Below, one piece after another: positions 55,811 through 64,000 of a DNA stretch of 64,000 nt. The notes beneath the pieces are model-generated. The model was not told the DNA's origin and did no database searches. It saw only the letters and a program-made list of their open reading frames with translations. The stretch's first letter is position 1; each line of letters starts with the position of its first letter. Source of the DNA: Stenomitos frigidus ULC18 (GTDB lineage: Bacteria; Cyanobacteriota; Cyanobacteriia; Leptolyngbyales; Leptolyngbyaceae). The translations under genes were made by a program, and so were the position numbers. Location of the stretch: contig NZ_PVWK01000081.1 in the NCBI RefSeq assembly GCF_003003795.1, positions 1-64,000 of the forward strand, given 5' to 3'.

Positions 55811-57811
55811 ATGGGAGAGAGTAATAAGGGTCGGAAAGATTCCTTTCTAGTCTGTGGGCTAGGCAGTCTGGGGCAGTACTGCGTCTCAGTATTGAAAGAA
55901 TTTGAAGTGACGGTTAATGCGATCGAAGCCTCCCAAGCGCCCATCTGGGAAATCCCAGATCTGAATGATTTGATGGATTGTCTGCTGATTGGAGACTGTC
56001 GGCAGCCAAAGCTGCTTGAACAGGCAGGCATTCGCGACTGTCGGGCGATTTTACTCGTCACCAGCGATGAGCGTGTCAACATTGCAGCGGCCTTTGCGGC
56101 GCGATCGCTGAATCCCAATATTCGCCTGGTGGTGCGCTCAGCACAGGAGAATCTCAACGAGTTGCTAGGTCAGCAATTGGGGAATTTTATCGCCTTTGAA
56201 GCGACCCAACTTCCCGCCCCTAGTTTTGCACTGGCAGCCCTGGATAGTGAAACGCAAGGCTTGTTTACGCTAGAAAAGCAGCGGCTGCGAATCTCGACTA
56301 CACACATTCAACCAGACCATCGCTGGTGCGATCGTCGCCTGCTGTATGAACTGAATACACCCAATCGACGGGTGCTGAGGCATTTTAGGGCGACTGTAAT
56401 GCCGCCTGCAAATTCCTTCTATCAGTGGGATCCGGATACCCGCGTGCAGGCTGGGGACACCATCACTTACATTGAGGCAACGGAAGCGATCTCGCCTCCT
56501 CACTTGCAGACTAATAACCGCCGTCGTGTGTTCTGGCAGGAATTGGCTCTCGCTTTAGAGTGGCAAAACGTACGACGAACGCTACAGCAGTTCTGGCGTG
56601 AGAGTACACAAACACAACGCGTTGCGCTGCTCTCTAGCGTCGTGATGCTTAGCCTCTTTATCAGTGGAGCCTTACTCTACAAGCTGCAATATCCGGATAT
56701 CTCCCTGCAAGATGCGCTCAATGTCTCGTTGGTGCTGGCGATCGGCGGCTTCGACAACCTCTTTGGGCAGTTGAAAGTGCCCTTTGCGATTCCCTGGTGG
56801 CTGCATCTGTTTAGTGTCGGGATGACCGTTGCTGGCACTATTTTTATCGGTATTCTCTATGCAACGTTGACTGAGCGAGTCCTTGCGTCTCGCTTCCAGT
56901 TTTTGAAGCGTCGTCCACCTGTCCCAAAAGCTGAACACGTAGTGTTGGTTGGTTTGGGACGACTGGGACAGCGTATTGCAACTCTTTTGCAAGAGCTGAA
57001 GCAGCCGTTAGTGGGCGTGCATGCGATCGCCATCGATCCCGGTGTGCTGCCACAGATGGCGATCGTCACAGGTAATCTTCACGACACCCTGGCACGAGTC
57101 AATCTAGCGACAGCCAAAAGCATGATCATTGTCACGGATGATGAAGTCGCTAACCTGGAAATTGCGCTCATGGCGCAGGCAGCCAATCCCAACTGCAATC
57201 TGGTTGTGCGCGTTTTTGACCCTGCGTTTACTCAGCATGTGGCACAACTTCTGCCCGCTGCCAGAGTGATGGGAGCCTATGCTCTCGCCGCCGCCGCGTT
57301 TGCTGGTGCCGCGTTTGGTGAAAACATTCTCAACCTGTTTCGCCTCAACGATCGCACAACGCTCGTGACGGAGTATCAGATCGAACCCACCGATACCCTT
57401 AACGGTCGTCTACTAGCTGACATTGCTTATGGCTACGGTGTTGTGCCCATTCTGCACCAAAAAGGGGCTCATGAACCCGCTCGACTCATGCCATCCGATG
57501 ACATTCGGCTACAGGTGGGCGATCGACTGGTGGTGCTGGCAACGCTTTCGGGTCTGCAACGCGTCGAGCGAGGCATTAGCAAAGCCCCACGCTGGCAGGT
57601 ACAGGTCGAAAGAGCGATCTCTGAAGAAGCTATTTTTGAAGGTGCTGGCGCGATCGCGCGTCTTTCTGGATGTAGTATCGGCACTGCTAGAGAGGTAATG
57701 AGCCACTTGCCAGACACCGTGCCTACGTTGCTTCATAAGCATCAAGCTCAACGCCTCGTCCGCGAATTGAATAAGCTACAAGTGCTGGCTAGCCTGGTAC
57801 GTGCCTCCTAA
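55811..57811 (+). CDS. RCK-pore-RCK ion channel-like protein
   Basis: A 666-residue protein. Residues 11-130 form a TrkA-N/RCK nucleotide-binding domain (LVCGLGSLGQ), residues about 150-225 an RCK-C-like domain, residues 270-290 a first membrane helix, 300-318 a pore-loop-like segment (DALNVSLVLAIGGFDNLFG), 330-355 a second membrane helix, and 376-500 a second RCK-N domain (VVLVGLGRLGQRIATLL) with another RCK-C after it. The filter position reads AIGGFDN, not TVGYG, so K+ selectivity is doubtful. It may be a different-ion channel or a sensor. Confidence 0.78.
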   Translation: MGESNKGRKDSFLVCGLGSLGQYCVSVLKEFEVTVNAIEASQAPIWEIPDLNDLMDCLLIGDCRQPKLLEQAGIRDCRAILLVTSDERVNIAAAFAARSLNPNIRLVVRSAQENLNELLGQQLGNFIAFEATQLPAPSFALAALDSETQGLFTLEKQRLRISTTHIQPDHRWCDRRLLYELNTPNRRVLRHFRATVMPPANSFYQWDPDTRVQAGDTITYIEATEAISPPHLQTNNRRRVFWQELALALEWQNVRRTLQQFWRESTQTQRVALLSSVVMLSLFISGALLYKLQYPDISLQDALNVSLVLAIGGFDNLFGQLKVPFAIPWWLHLFSVGMTVAGTIFIGILYATLTERVLASRFQFLKRRPPVPKAEHVVLVGLGRLGQRIATLLQELKQPLVGVHAIAIDPGVLPQMAIVTGNLHDTLARVNLATAKSMIIVTDDEVANLEIALMAQAANPNCNLVVRVFDPAFTQHVAQLLPAARVMGAYALAAAAFAGAAFGENILNLFRLNDRTTLVTEYQIEPTDTLNGRLLADIAYGYGVVPILHQKGAHEPARLMPSDDIRLQVGDRLVVLATLSGLQRVERGISKAPRWQVQVERAISEEAIFEGAGAIARLSGCSIGTAREVMSHLPDTVPTLLHKHQAQRLVRELNKLQVLASLVRAS

Positions 57812-57821
57812 CGTTGCGACC

Positions 57822-59432
57822 TCACGTTCGAGTCAGAGCGTACGCATGGGCGACACACTGCTTCAAGAAGCGATCGGGAATGTCGGGTTGTGTGCCCCAA
57901 TGAAGGTGGACGTAAGACGCGTGGAGGTTGGGGAGATGCCAGCCTTCGGGAGTGGGGAGTGAGGAGTGAGGAGTGGGGTGTGGGGTATGGGGTGTGGGGT
58001 GTAGGGAAAAGAGGGGAAAGGGCGATTCTTGGGTGAGATGAGAGCGGTGGAATTCGTGACCGTAGATTTCGGCTCCTTTTTGTAGGATGGGGCTGTCTTG
58101 AAGGGCGATCGCGCGTCGATAGCCCAGCATCAGTCCCTTGCCCATGATTGCCGTTGTCGGCAACACACCGACCATTGGAAAAGACTGCCCCTCAAAATTG
58201 GTGATTTGCTCGCACAAATACATCAGCCCACCACACTCGGCATAGGTTGGTATACCTGAGCAAATGGCCGATCGCACAGCCATTCGTGCAGAGTCGTTTG
58301 CTGCCAGTTGCTCTGCAAACACTTCCGGAAAACCGCCGCCGAAGTAAAGTCCTTGAATACCGTCTGGTAGAGCCCGATCGCTCATCGGACTCCAGACAAC
58401 AAGTTCGGCTCCCAACGCTTCAAGCAAATCCAGGTTGTCGGCGTAGTAGAAGCTGAAGGCAGAATCCTGGGCGATCGCGATGCGGGGGGCGGGGGTAGAG
58501 AGAGTTTTGTATAGCCTTCGGCATTCAAGAAACGCGTAGCGACTCCGTAGCTTTGGCTTCCCGAAGGGTAGGAATAACTTTGAGTTTTGAGTAGCGCTTT
58601 GCGCCGCTACGCTAGTGAGTTTTGAATTTTGATCGTTGATTGCTGACTGCTGTAGCTTGCTTCCGCTTTGCACTACGCTGACCGCTGACTGCTGACCGCT
58701 AACCGCTGACCGCTGACCGCTGACCGCTGACTGCTCACCACTGACCGCTGATCGCTGACTCTCCAACAACGGCATCAACTGCGCCCAATCAAAGCACGTC
58801 TCTCCCAGGTGAGCCAGTTGATCAACGACAGCGTTCAGGTTTGCGAGTTCGGCAGTTGGTACTAAGCCAAGGTGCCGATCGGGGATGGTAATTGCATCCT
58901 GACGACGGAGCACACCCAGAATAGGGATGTTGAGCGGTTCTATAGCCGACTTGAGGAGTGACAGATGGCGATCGCTGCTGACGCGATTAAGCACTACGCC
59001 AGCGACTTTGAGACGTGGATCGAACGATCGGTAGCCATGCACTAAGGCTGCGATCGAGTCCGACATGCCGCTGCAATTCAGCACCAATAGGATAGGCAGA
59101 TCCAGCAGTCGAGCAATGTGGGCTGTGCTAGCAAACCCTGCCTGCCCTGAGGCACCGTCAAACAAACCCATTACCCCTTCAACAAGGGCATGGGTGGCAG
59201 TTTGAGCATGGCGATCGAAGCATTGCTGCACGTATGCTTCTGAGGTCAGCATGGGGTCGAGGTTGCGGCAAACTCGCCCAGTTACATACCGATGAAACAT
59301 CGGATCGATATAATCAGGCCCAACCTTGAACGATTGCACCTGTCGATCCTGTCGCTTTAAATAAGCTAGCAACGCCAGCGTGACAGTTGTCTTGCCGACT
59401 CCACTCCGTTCGCCTGCAACGATTAGCCCCAT
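57822..59432 (-). CDS. cobB: Cobyrinic acid a,c-diamide synthase with repeat-derived inserts
   Basis: A 536-residue glutamine-dependent amidase (CobB/CbiA) of cobalamin synthesis. The N-terminal ATPase domain (GERSGVGKTTVTLALLAYL, EGVMGLFDG, VAGVVLNRV) covers residues 1-223. The C-terminal glutaminase domain (YFGGGFPEVFAEQLA, nucleophile Cys in YAECGGLMYL) covers residues about 315-480. Between them about 88 residues (225-312) are translated heptamer and palindrome repeats (QRSAVSGQQSAVS, SVAAQSATQNSK). A second low-complexity insert (LHPTPHTPHPTPHSSLPT) lies near the C-terminus. Both domains seem intact and in frame. Confidence 0.9.
   Translation of the reverse strand: MGLIVAGERSGVGKTTVTLALLAYLKRQDRQVQSFKVGPDYIDPMFHRYVTGRVCRNLDPMLTSEAYVQQCFDRHAQTATHALVEGVMGLFDGASGQAGFASTAHIARLLDLPILLVLNCSGMSDSIAALVHGYRSFDPRLKVAGVVLNRVSSDRHLSLLKSAIEPLNIPILGVLRRQDAITIPDRHLGLVPTAELANLNAVVDQLAHLGETCFDWAQLMPLLESQRSAVSGEQSAVSGQRSAVSGQQSAVSVVQSGSKLQQSAINDQNSKLTSVAAQSATQNSKLFLPFGKPKLRSRYAFLECRRLYKTLSTPAPRIAIAQDSAFSFYYADNLDLLEALGAELVVWSPMSDRALPDGIQGLYFGGGFPEVFAEQLAANDSARMAVRSAICSGIPTYAECGGLMYLCEQITNFEGQSFPMVGVLPTTAIMGKGLMLGYRRAIALQDSPILQKGAEIYGHEFHRSHLTQESPFPLFSLHPTPHTPHPTPHSSLPTPEGWHLPNLHASYVHLHWGTQPDIPDRFLKQCVAHAYALTRT
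57945..58012. repeat. G-rich low-complexity repeat near the cobB 3' end
   Basis: Units of GGAGTGA and GGGGTGT (plus strand) repeat several times and encode the His/Pro/Thr-rich insert on the minus strand. Confidence 0.8.
58497..58760. repeat. 264-bp repeat insertion inside cobB
   Basis: From right to left: about ten GCTGACC/GCTGACT heptamers (58670-58760), TTTTGAG-type units, the palindrome AGCGTAGCGGCGCAAAGCGC on the minus strand (about 58594-58613), and a GCGTAGCGACTCCGTAGC-type dispersed repeat (58535-58552). The length is a multiple of three, and the frame stays open. Confidence 0.88.
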
Positions 59433-59439
59433 CTGAGTA

Positions 59440-59505
59440 ATGATTAGTGGTTAGTTGTTAGAGTCTAAAGCTAACAACCAACCACTAACAACTAACCACT
59501 AACCA
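59440..59505. repeat. TTAGTGGTTAGTTGTTAG-type repeats between opcA and cobB
   Basis: Degenerate units of GGTTAGT/ACTAACA in both orientations form an imperfect inverted repeat just upstream of cobB, reaching the end of opcA. Confidence 0.75.
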
Positions 59506-60830
59506 TGTAGCTGCAAGATTTTAGCGACCACTGCCAGACTTTCTTCGTACAGCACATCATGTCCCCAGCGTTGCAACTGCTGGCTCAACAGAAACTCAGC
59601 CTTCTGGTCAGACAGCGACGAAACGACTTCCGTCTGACACGCTTGAGCGCTACCGCCCGCTTCCATCCGCATACAGCCCGTTGTTTCGGAGCAGAGGATG
59701 GTGCAGCAGTTTGCCTGCAAATTGGTCGATGTGATGCGAATACCCACTAAATCGCCCAGGATTTCGCCCCAATCTGCCGTTGGAATGGCGGCTAACTCGG
59801 CAGTGATTTCGCGTTGATTAGCGCCCTTAAAGGTGATGTATTTGAGGTCATAGTCGCCACCGGTTTCTTTGAGGGCGATCGGCTGCCAATCGAGCCGACT
59901 GGCGATCCAGCCTAAGTACAAAAATGCCTGCGCGGTATTGCCTTTTTCGTAGTCGATCGAAAGCTGATCAGCTTCAATCAGGGAAGCGCGGCGCTCAGGC
60001 GGGTCAAACGCGGCTGCCATTAGCTCCTGCCAGGGTTGCAGGCGATGCCAATTGAGGTCAGCGATGTAGGTATCTTCACCGATTAGTTCCTGAATCTTGA
60101 GAAACTCAGATTCTGGATCGCTAAAGTAGCAAGAATCCAAAATCAAGCAGTTACACGACTCAGCCAAGACTTTGAAGAGCGCCTGATCGGGGTTAGGGGT
60201 TGCTTTCCACCAGACAAACTTTGGTAGATCGTGAATCATCAGCGAGGCAACCAGGTCACCGACCCGCTCTAAGGCTGCTTTTGTGCCCCTCAAGGTAATG
60301 TACTCACAGCAAATGAGAGAACCGCCGCTGCCTTGCTGCACAGGACAATAGGCGGAAACCTGAGCCGTTACGCCCTGATCGGCACCCAGCATGGGACAAA
60401 GAGTGATGATGCGACCAGGATTTTGCACCGCAATCGCGTCACTGATGCTAAAACCCCGCACATTTGGATTGGAGAACTTAATGCGATCGCTCGGCTTTTT
60501 AGCAAACTCCTCGCGCAGTTTTGCCAGCGTGAGCGGATCAACACGACCTGTAATGGACAATCCATAAGACTTTTGCGCATCCTGCACAGCCGCTTTCGTC
60601 ATTGGTCCGTGAATGCCATCGATCGGACCTTCGTAAAACCCCAGTGCTGCCAGCAATTGCTGAAACTCTTCTGGTTCATAGACCACCATACTAAACGTCG
60701 AGGCTCTGGTGGCACCTTGATGCGGAGCATCAGCACTCTGACTATGCCAGATGGCACTCAGTTCCGCCTCAATTTCATCGAGAGAAATATCTTTGGGGCG
60801 TTGAAGGGCAACAAGTGGAGTGGTCGTCAT
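59499..60830 (-). CDS. opcA: Glucose-6-phosphate dehydrogenase assembly/activator protein OpcA
   Basis: A 443-residue cyanobacterial OpcA, needed for assembly and redox activation of G6PDH. The N-terminal region (about 45-110) looks like a peptidoglycan-binding-type helical domain (LLAALGFYEGPIDGIHGPMT). The OpcA domain follows (YCPVQQGSGGSLICCEYITL, LPKFVWWKATPNPDQALF, LNWHRLQPWQELMAAAFDPP). Cys residues (SCNCLILDSC, ANCCTILC) may be redox sensors. It is the last gene of the fbp-tal-zwf-opcA cluster. Confidence 0.95.
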   Translation of the reverse strand: MTTTPLVALQRPKDISLDEIEAELSAIWHSQSADAPHQGATRASTFSMVVYEPEEFQQLLAALGFYEGPIDGIHGPMTKAAVQDAQKSYGLSITGRVDPLTLAKLREEFAKKPSDRIKFSNPNVRGFSISDAIAVQNPGRIITLCPMLGADQGVTAQVSAYCPVQQGSGGSLICCEYITLRGTKAALERVGDLVASLMIHDLPKFVWWKATPNPDQALFKVLAESCNCLILDSCYFSDPESEFLKIQELIGEDTYIADLNWHRLQPWQELMAAAFDPPERRASLIEADQLSIDYEKGNTAQAFLYLGWIASRLDWQPIALKETGGDYDLKYITFKGANQREITAELAAIPTADWGEILGDLVGIRITSTNLQANCCTILCSETTGCMRMEAGGSAQACQTEVVSSLSDQKAEFLLSQQLQRWGHDVLYEESLAVVAKILQLHG

Positions 60831-60894
60831 AATCAGTGGTTGGTGATTAGTGTGTTAGTGATTAGTGGTTAGAAAAAGGCAGAGGAGATAAGGG

Positions 60895-61012
60895 AGGCGG
60901 AAGCTTGCTCTAAACTCAAAACTCAAAACCCTTCTCACTCCTCTCTTCCAACTCAAAACTCTCTAGCGTAGCGGCGCAAAGCGCTACTCAAAACTCAAAA
61001 CTTCTTAGCCTT
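60895..61012. repeat. CTCAAAA heptamers and palindrome between opcA and zwf
   Basis: CTCAAAA units (60914-60930, 60951-60960 and 60988-61000) surround the palindrome AGCGTAGCGGCGCAAAGCGC (60965-60984), followed by CCTTTAGCCTTCATCC units. This is the spacer copy of the palindrome found inside GT39 and cobB. Confidence 0.85.
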
Positions 61013-61037
61013 TAGCCTTCATCCTTGCATCCTTTCC

Positions 61038-62567
61038 CTACAGCCTTCTCCAGTTCCGCGCATCCCGGTTGAGCAATAGTTCCGACTCTACAGGTCCCCA
61101 TGTTCCGGCTTCATACAGTGGAATCGTTTCAGGAGGCGCGGGTGCATCCCACACATTGAGGAGGGGCGTCAAAATCCGCCAGGAGGCCTCAACTTCATCG
61201 CCGCGTGTAAACAGGGTCTGGTCGCCTAACATGCAGTCTACTAGCAGTCGGCTGTACGCATCGGTGTTTGCCTGCCCAAAGGCAGTGTCGTAGCGGAAAT
61301 CCATATCGACCGATCGCGTTCTCAACGATGTCCCAGGCGTTTTGACCTCAAAGCGCAGGGCAATGCCTTCATTCGGCTGAATTCGCATTGTCAGGATGTT
61401 TGGGTTTGCTTGCTTGGCTGCCGACTGGAACATCAAAAACGGCACTTCTTTGAACTGAATCGCGATCTCAGAGATCTTTTTGGGCATCCGCTTGCCTGTT
61501 CGCAGGTAGAAGGGTACGCCTTTCCAGCGCCAGTTGTCGATCGTCAGCTTCAAAGCCGCGTAGGTAGGAGTCGTCGATTCGGGTGCGGCACCTTCCTCCT
61601 GGCGATACGCTGGCACGGCTTTGCCTTTCATCCAGCCTTCAATGTACTGACCGCGAACGGCAGAATTGCCCAGCATTTCCAAATCAGCCAGGTGAGTCGC
61701 TTGCAGCACTTTCGTTTTTTCGTTGCGAATGCTGTTTGCTTCTAGAGAGTTTGGCGCTTCCATTGCGGTTAAGCAAAACAACTGCATCAGGTGGTTTTGC
61801 ACCATGTCGCGCAGTGCGCCAGCCGTTTCGTAGTAGCCTGCACGACCTTCCAAGCCAACGGTTTCCGCCACCGTGATTTGAACGTGATCGACAAATTGCC
61901 GGTTCCATAGGGGTTCAAAAATAGCGTTCGCAAAGCGGAACACCATCAGGTTTTGTACCGTCTCTTTGCCCAGGTAGTGGTCAATCCGGTAGACTTGCTG
62001 CTCATCGCACACCTTCTGGACGACCCGGTTGAGCGTCTGAGCCGAAGCCAAATCGCGACCGAACGGCTTTTCGATGACGAGTCGCTGTTTCTTGGGGTCT
62101 TCAATCATCCCAGCCGCGCCTAGCTGCTGAATGGCTTCTGCAAAGAATTTGGGTGCTACCGATAAGTAAAAGACACGATTGCCACGGGTGCCGCGCTGTT
62201 GATCCAGTTCTGCCAGAAACGCTTTCAGTTTTTGGTAATCATCCTGATTGTCCAAATCACCAGGATGATAAAACAGCCCTTTAGCAAAATCGTCCCAAAT
62301 TGCCTGAGCACCTAAACCACCACCAAATTCCTCGACGCCTTCGCGCATGTGTTCGCGGAAATAGTCATGACTCCAATCACGACGAGCCACGCCGACAATT
62401 GTTAACTCAGGCGGTAACCGACGCTCTCGCTTCATCTGGTAGATGGCGGGGACGAGCTTGCGCTGGGTCAAATCACCAGACGCACCAAAGATAATGAGAA
62501 TCTGCGGTTCGGGAATGCGATCCTGTTGTAGACCAACGCGAAGGGGGTTTTCGAGCAGAGTAACCAT
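61038..62567 (-). CDS. zwf: Glucose-6-phosphate dehydrogenase
   Basis: A 509-residue enzyme that makes 6-phosphogluconolactone and NADPH in the oxidative pentose phosphate pathway, the main night-time route of glycogen use. NADP binding is by [18 protein letters not shown]. The active-site segment is [14 protein letters not shown], and [12 protein letters not shown] and [12 protein letters not shown] are conserved. The length is typical. It lies between tal and opcA. Confidence 0.97.
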   Translation of the reverse strand: MVTLLENPLRVGLQQDRIPEPQILIIFGASGDLTQRKLVPAIYQMKRERRLPPELTIVGVARRDWSHDYFREHMREGVEEFGGGLGAQAIWDDFAKGLFYHPGDLDNQDDYQKLKAFLAELDQQRGTRGNRVFYLSVAPKFFAEAIQQLGAAGMIEDPKKQRLVIEKPFGRDLASAQTLNRVVQKVCDEQQVYRIDHYLGKETVQNLMVFRFANAIFEPLWNRQFVDHVQITVAETVGLEGRAGYYETAGALRDMVQNHLMQLFCLTAMEAPNSLEANSIRNEKTKVLQATHLADLEMLGNSAVRGQYIEGWMKGKAVPAYRQEEGAAPESTTPTYAALKLTIDNWRWKGVPFYLRTGKRMPKKISEIAIQFKEVPFLMFQSAAKQANPNILTMRIQPNEGIALRFEVKTPGTSLRTRSVDMDFRYDTAFGQANTDAYSRLLVDCMLGDQTLFTRGDEVEASWRILTPLLNVWDAPAPPETIPLYEAGTWGPVESELLLNRDARNWRRL

Positions 62568-62606
62568 AAGCAGGGGCAGTTAGGTTGTGTAGGAGTTGAG
62601 AAGCTG

Positions 62607-62682
62607 ACTGGAAAAGTTGTTAGTTGTTAGTTGTTGGATGGAAACCCTAACAACTAACAACCAAAAACCAACAACTAAACAG
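62607..62682. repeat. TTAGTTG/CAACTAA inverted repeats between zwf and tal
   Basis: GTTAGTTGTTAGTTGTTGG (62618-62636) faces AACAACTAACAACCAAAAAC (62649-62668), so the array can fold into a long imperfect hairpin at the end of tal. Confidence 0.78.
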
Positions 62683-63823
62683 CAGCAAGGCGGTTTACTT
62701 TGTCTTCGAGGGATTGCATCAACGACTGGTAGGGCTTGATGAATTTGTCGATGCCGTCAACGAGGAGTTCGTCCATCACGGTATCCAGGTTGATGTTGAT
62801 GTCGGGGTCTTTGAGGGTTTCGATCAGGTTGTAAGACTCCTCAACGCCTGTTTCGATGCGGTCAGCCACATTGCAGTGGTCAGCACAAGCCTCGATCGTG
62901 GCCGGTGGCAATGTGTTTACCGTATCAGAACCAATCAGTTCATCGACATACATCACATCACTGTAATCGGGGTTTTTGGTGCCCGTACTTGCCCAGAGCA
63001 GGCGTTGCACGTTTGCACCTTTGGCACTCAGGGCTTTCCAGCGATCGCTCTGAATGATCTTCTTATACTCCTGGTAGGCAATCTTTGCGTTAGCGATCGC
63101 TACTTTTCCTTTGATTGCGACCATGCGATCGCGAATGTTCTGGTCGGGTACACCTGCTTTGATCTTCTCGTCGATTTTGCCGTCGATATTGGAATCAATG
63201 CGGCTGAGGAAAAAGCTGGCAACCGAGGCGATTTTGCTGATGTCTTTGCCTTCGGCCACGCGCTTCTCTAAGCCTCGAATGTAGGCCCAGAAGGTCTCGA
63301 CATAGCTAGTTACTGAGAACAGCAGCGTCACGTTAACGTTTATCCCTTCGCTGATCACCTGCTCAACGGCAGGAATGCCTTTCGAGGTGCCAGGAATTTT
63401 GATCATCACGTTTTCTTTGCCGATCGCGTTGTAGTAGCGACGGGCTTCCGAAATCGTTTTTTCGGTGTCATCAGCGATGTCAGGCGGCACTTCAATGCTG
63501 ATGTAGCCGTCTAAACCGCCAGACTCGTCATAGATCGGCTTGAAAATGTCGCAGGCATCGCGAATGTCGTCAAACACGAGCGATTCGTAAATCTCTAGTG
63601 TGGACTTTTTGGCTTTGATCCCCGCTTCAATGTCGGCATCGTACATCACATTACCCGCGATCGCCTTCTCAAAAATCGCCGGATTGGACGTGATCCCACG
63701 CAGTCCACGCGTCTCAATGAATTTTTCCAGGTCGCCAGATTTAATCAAATCCCGCGCCAGATTGTCCATCCAAATGCTCTGACCAAACTCTTTAATCTCA
63801 AACAGATGATTGGTTGCAGTCAT
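62675..63823 (-). CDS. tal: Transaldolase
   Basis: About 382 residues from ATG 63823, preceded by TTAGGAGAAAG. It transfers dihydroxyacetone between sedoheptulose-7-P and erythrose-4-P partners in the pentose phosphate pathway. Conserved parts are GLRGITSNPAIFEKAI, ARRYYNAIGKENVMIKIPGT (Schiff-base Lys), FFLSRIDSNID and WASTGTKNPDYSDV. The size and the last two motifs indicate the long, zwf-linked transaldolase type. Confidence 0.96.
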   Translation of the reverse strand: MTATNHLFEIKEFGQSIWMDNLARDLIKSGDLEKFIETRGLRGITSNPAIFEKAIAGNVMYDADIEAGIKAKKSTLEIYESLVFDDIRDACDIFKPIYDESGGLDGYISIEVPPDIADDTEKTISEARRYYNAIGKENVMIKIPGTSKGIPAVEQVISEGINVNVTLLFSVTSYVETFWAYIRGLEKRVAEGKDISKIASVASFFLSRIDSNIDGKIDEKIKAGVPDQNIRDRMVAIKGKVAIANAKIAYQEYKKIIQSDRWKALSAKGANVQRLLWASTGTKNPDYSDVMYVDELIGSDTVNTLPPATIEACADHCNVADRIETGVEESYNLIETLKDPDININLDTVMDELLVDGIDKFIKPYQSLMQSLEDKVNRLAAV

Positions 63824-63908
63824 CGTACTTTCTCCTAAAACTAAGTTTCTAGCCATCAGCGCCAACGTCTTGTCTAACAACTAACAACTAAAAACCAAAA
63901 ACTACTTG

Positions 63909-64000
63909 TCAATGGGCGGCGATCGCCTGTCGCGATCGCTCTTTGATAAACGACTCCACCAACGCCACATCTTCTTTACTGCCGATGATGAGGGGCGTTC
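63909..64000 (-). CDS. fbp: Fructose-1,6-bisphosphatase, C-terminal end (partial)
   Basis: The last about 29 codons of a gene cut by the window edge read TPLIIGSKEDVALVESFIKE and end in AIAAH before TGA. This matches the C-terminus of class I FBPase. The gene order fbp-tal-zwf-opcA is conserved in many filamentous cyanobacteria, which supports the call. Confidence 0.75.
   Translation of the reverse strand, partial: TPLIIGSKEDVALVESFIKERSRQAIAAH

Noticed and set aside
58630-58760. Direct repeats in cobB considered as a CRISPR array
   Set aside because: Units are 7 bp and contiguous with no unique spacers, and the block is translated as part of cobB.

Overview
The window is chromosomal DNA of a cyanobacterium. 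The evidence is a set of photosynthesis genes (apcD for the phycobilisome core, psbV, psbV2, petE, petJ, petF, a ferrochelatase with a chlorophyll-binding-type tail, biliverdin reductase), the classical fbp-tal-zwf-opcA pentose phosphate operon, and very frequent HIP1 octamers (GCGATCGC) in genes and spacers. Many heptanucleotide tandem arrays in the spacers suggest a filamentous lineage (Leptolyngbya-like in the broad sense). That placement is an inference; no rRNA is present to confirm it.

Layout. 0.3-2.9 kb: an inward-rectifier-type K+ channel and a triple YbjQ-domain gene split by one in-frame amber codon. 3.0-5.9 kb: a phosphoketolase-like TPP enzyme and a small exported protein, followed by an 870-bp gene-free stretch with two perfect hairpins. 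6.8-11.2 kb: a dTDP-sugar cluster (rfbC, rfbA, a GT4 glycosyltransferase, rfbB) without rfbD. 11.3-19.2 kb: murG, a TxlA/HCF164-type thioredoxin, an IS630 element inserted at CTAG, argB, an alpha/beta hydrolase, a NIL-ferredoxin and an IS110 remnant. 19.2-27 kb: alpha-amylase, exported adenosine deaminase, trmFO, ilvH, bvdR, a CHRD protein. 27.6-33.9 kb: petF, SpoIID/LytB protein, an HTH-GrpE-like fusion, dps, sulfiredoxin, ruvA, a two-gene HNH module, a sucrose-phosphate-phosphatase-like HAD protein. 34-46.5 kb: a protein of about 26 TPRs, DUF1499, a GT39 membrane glycosyltransferase, rplU-rpmA, fthC, a methyltransferase, a stand-alone tyrosine recombinase, hemH, an HD protein, a divergent squalene/phytoene synthase. 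46.6-53.8 kb: accD, the electron-carrier cluster psbV-psbV2-petE-petJ, a rhomboid protease, apcD, a second alpha/beta hydrolase. 53.8-64 kb: DUF429, a threonine/serine dehydratase, an RCK-pore-RCK protein, cobB/cbiA, then opcA, zwf, tal and the 3' end of fbp.

The genes are mostly ordinary core metabolism. The most unusual content is in the repeats. Heptanucleotide arrays and a small palindrome, normally found between genes, have entered at least three reading frames (HTH-GrpE, GT39 and cobB) without breaking them. Two unrelated proteins therefore carry the same peptide, SVAAQSATQ. A pair of roughly 100-bp MITE-like elements, a structured element between fthC and rplU, and a hairpin that may bury the psbV2 ribosome binding site are further leads. 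I found no clear, wholly new multi-gene defence or biosynthetic system. No tRNA, rRNA or CRISPR array was seen.
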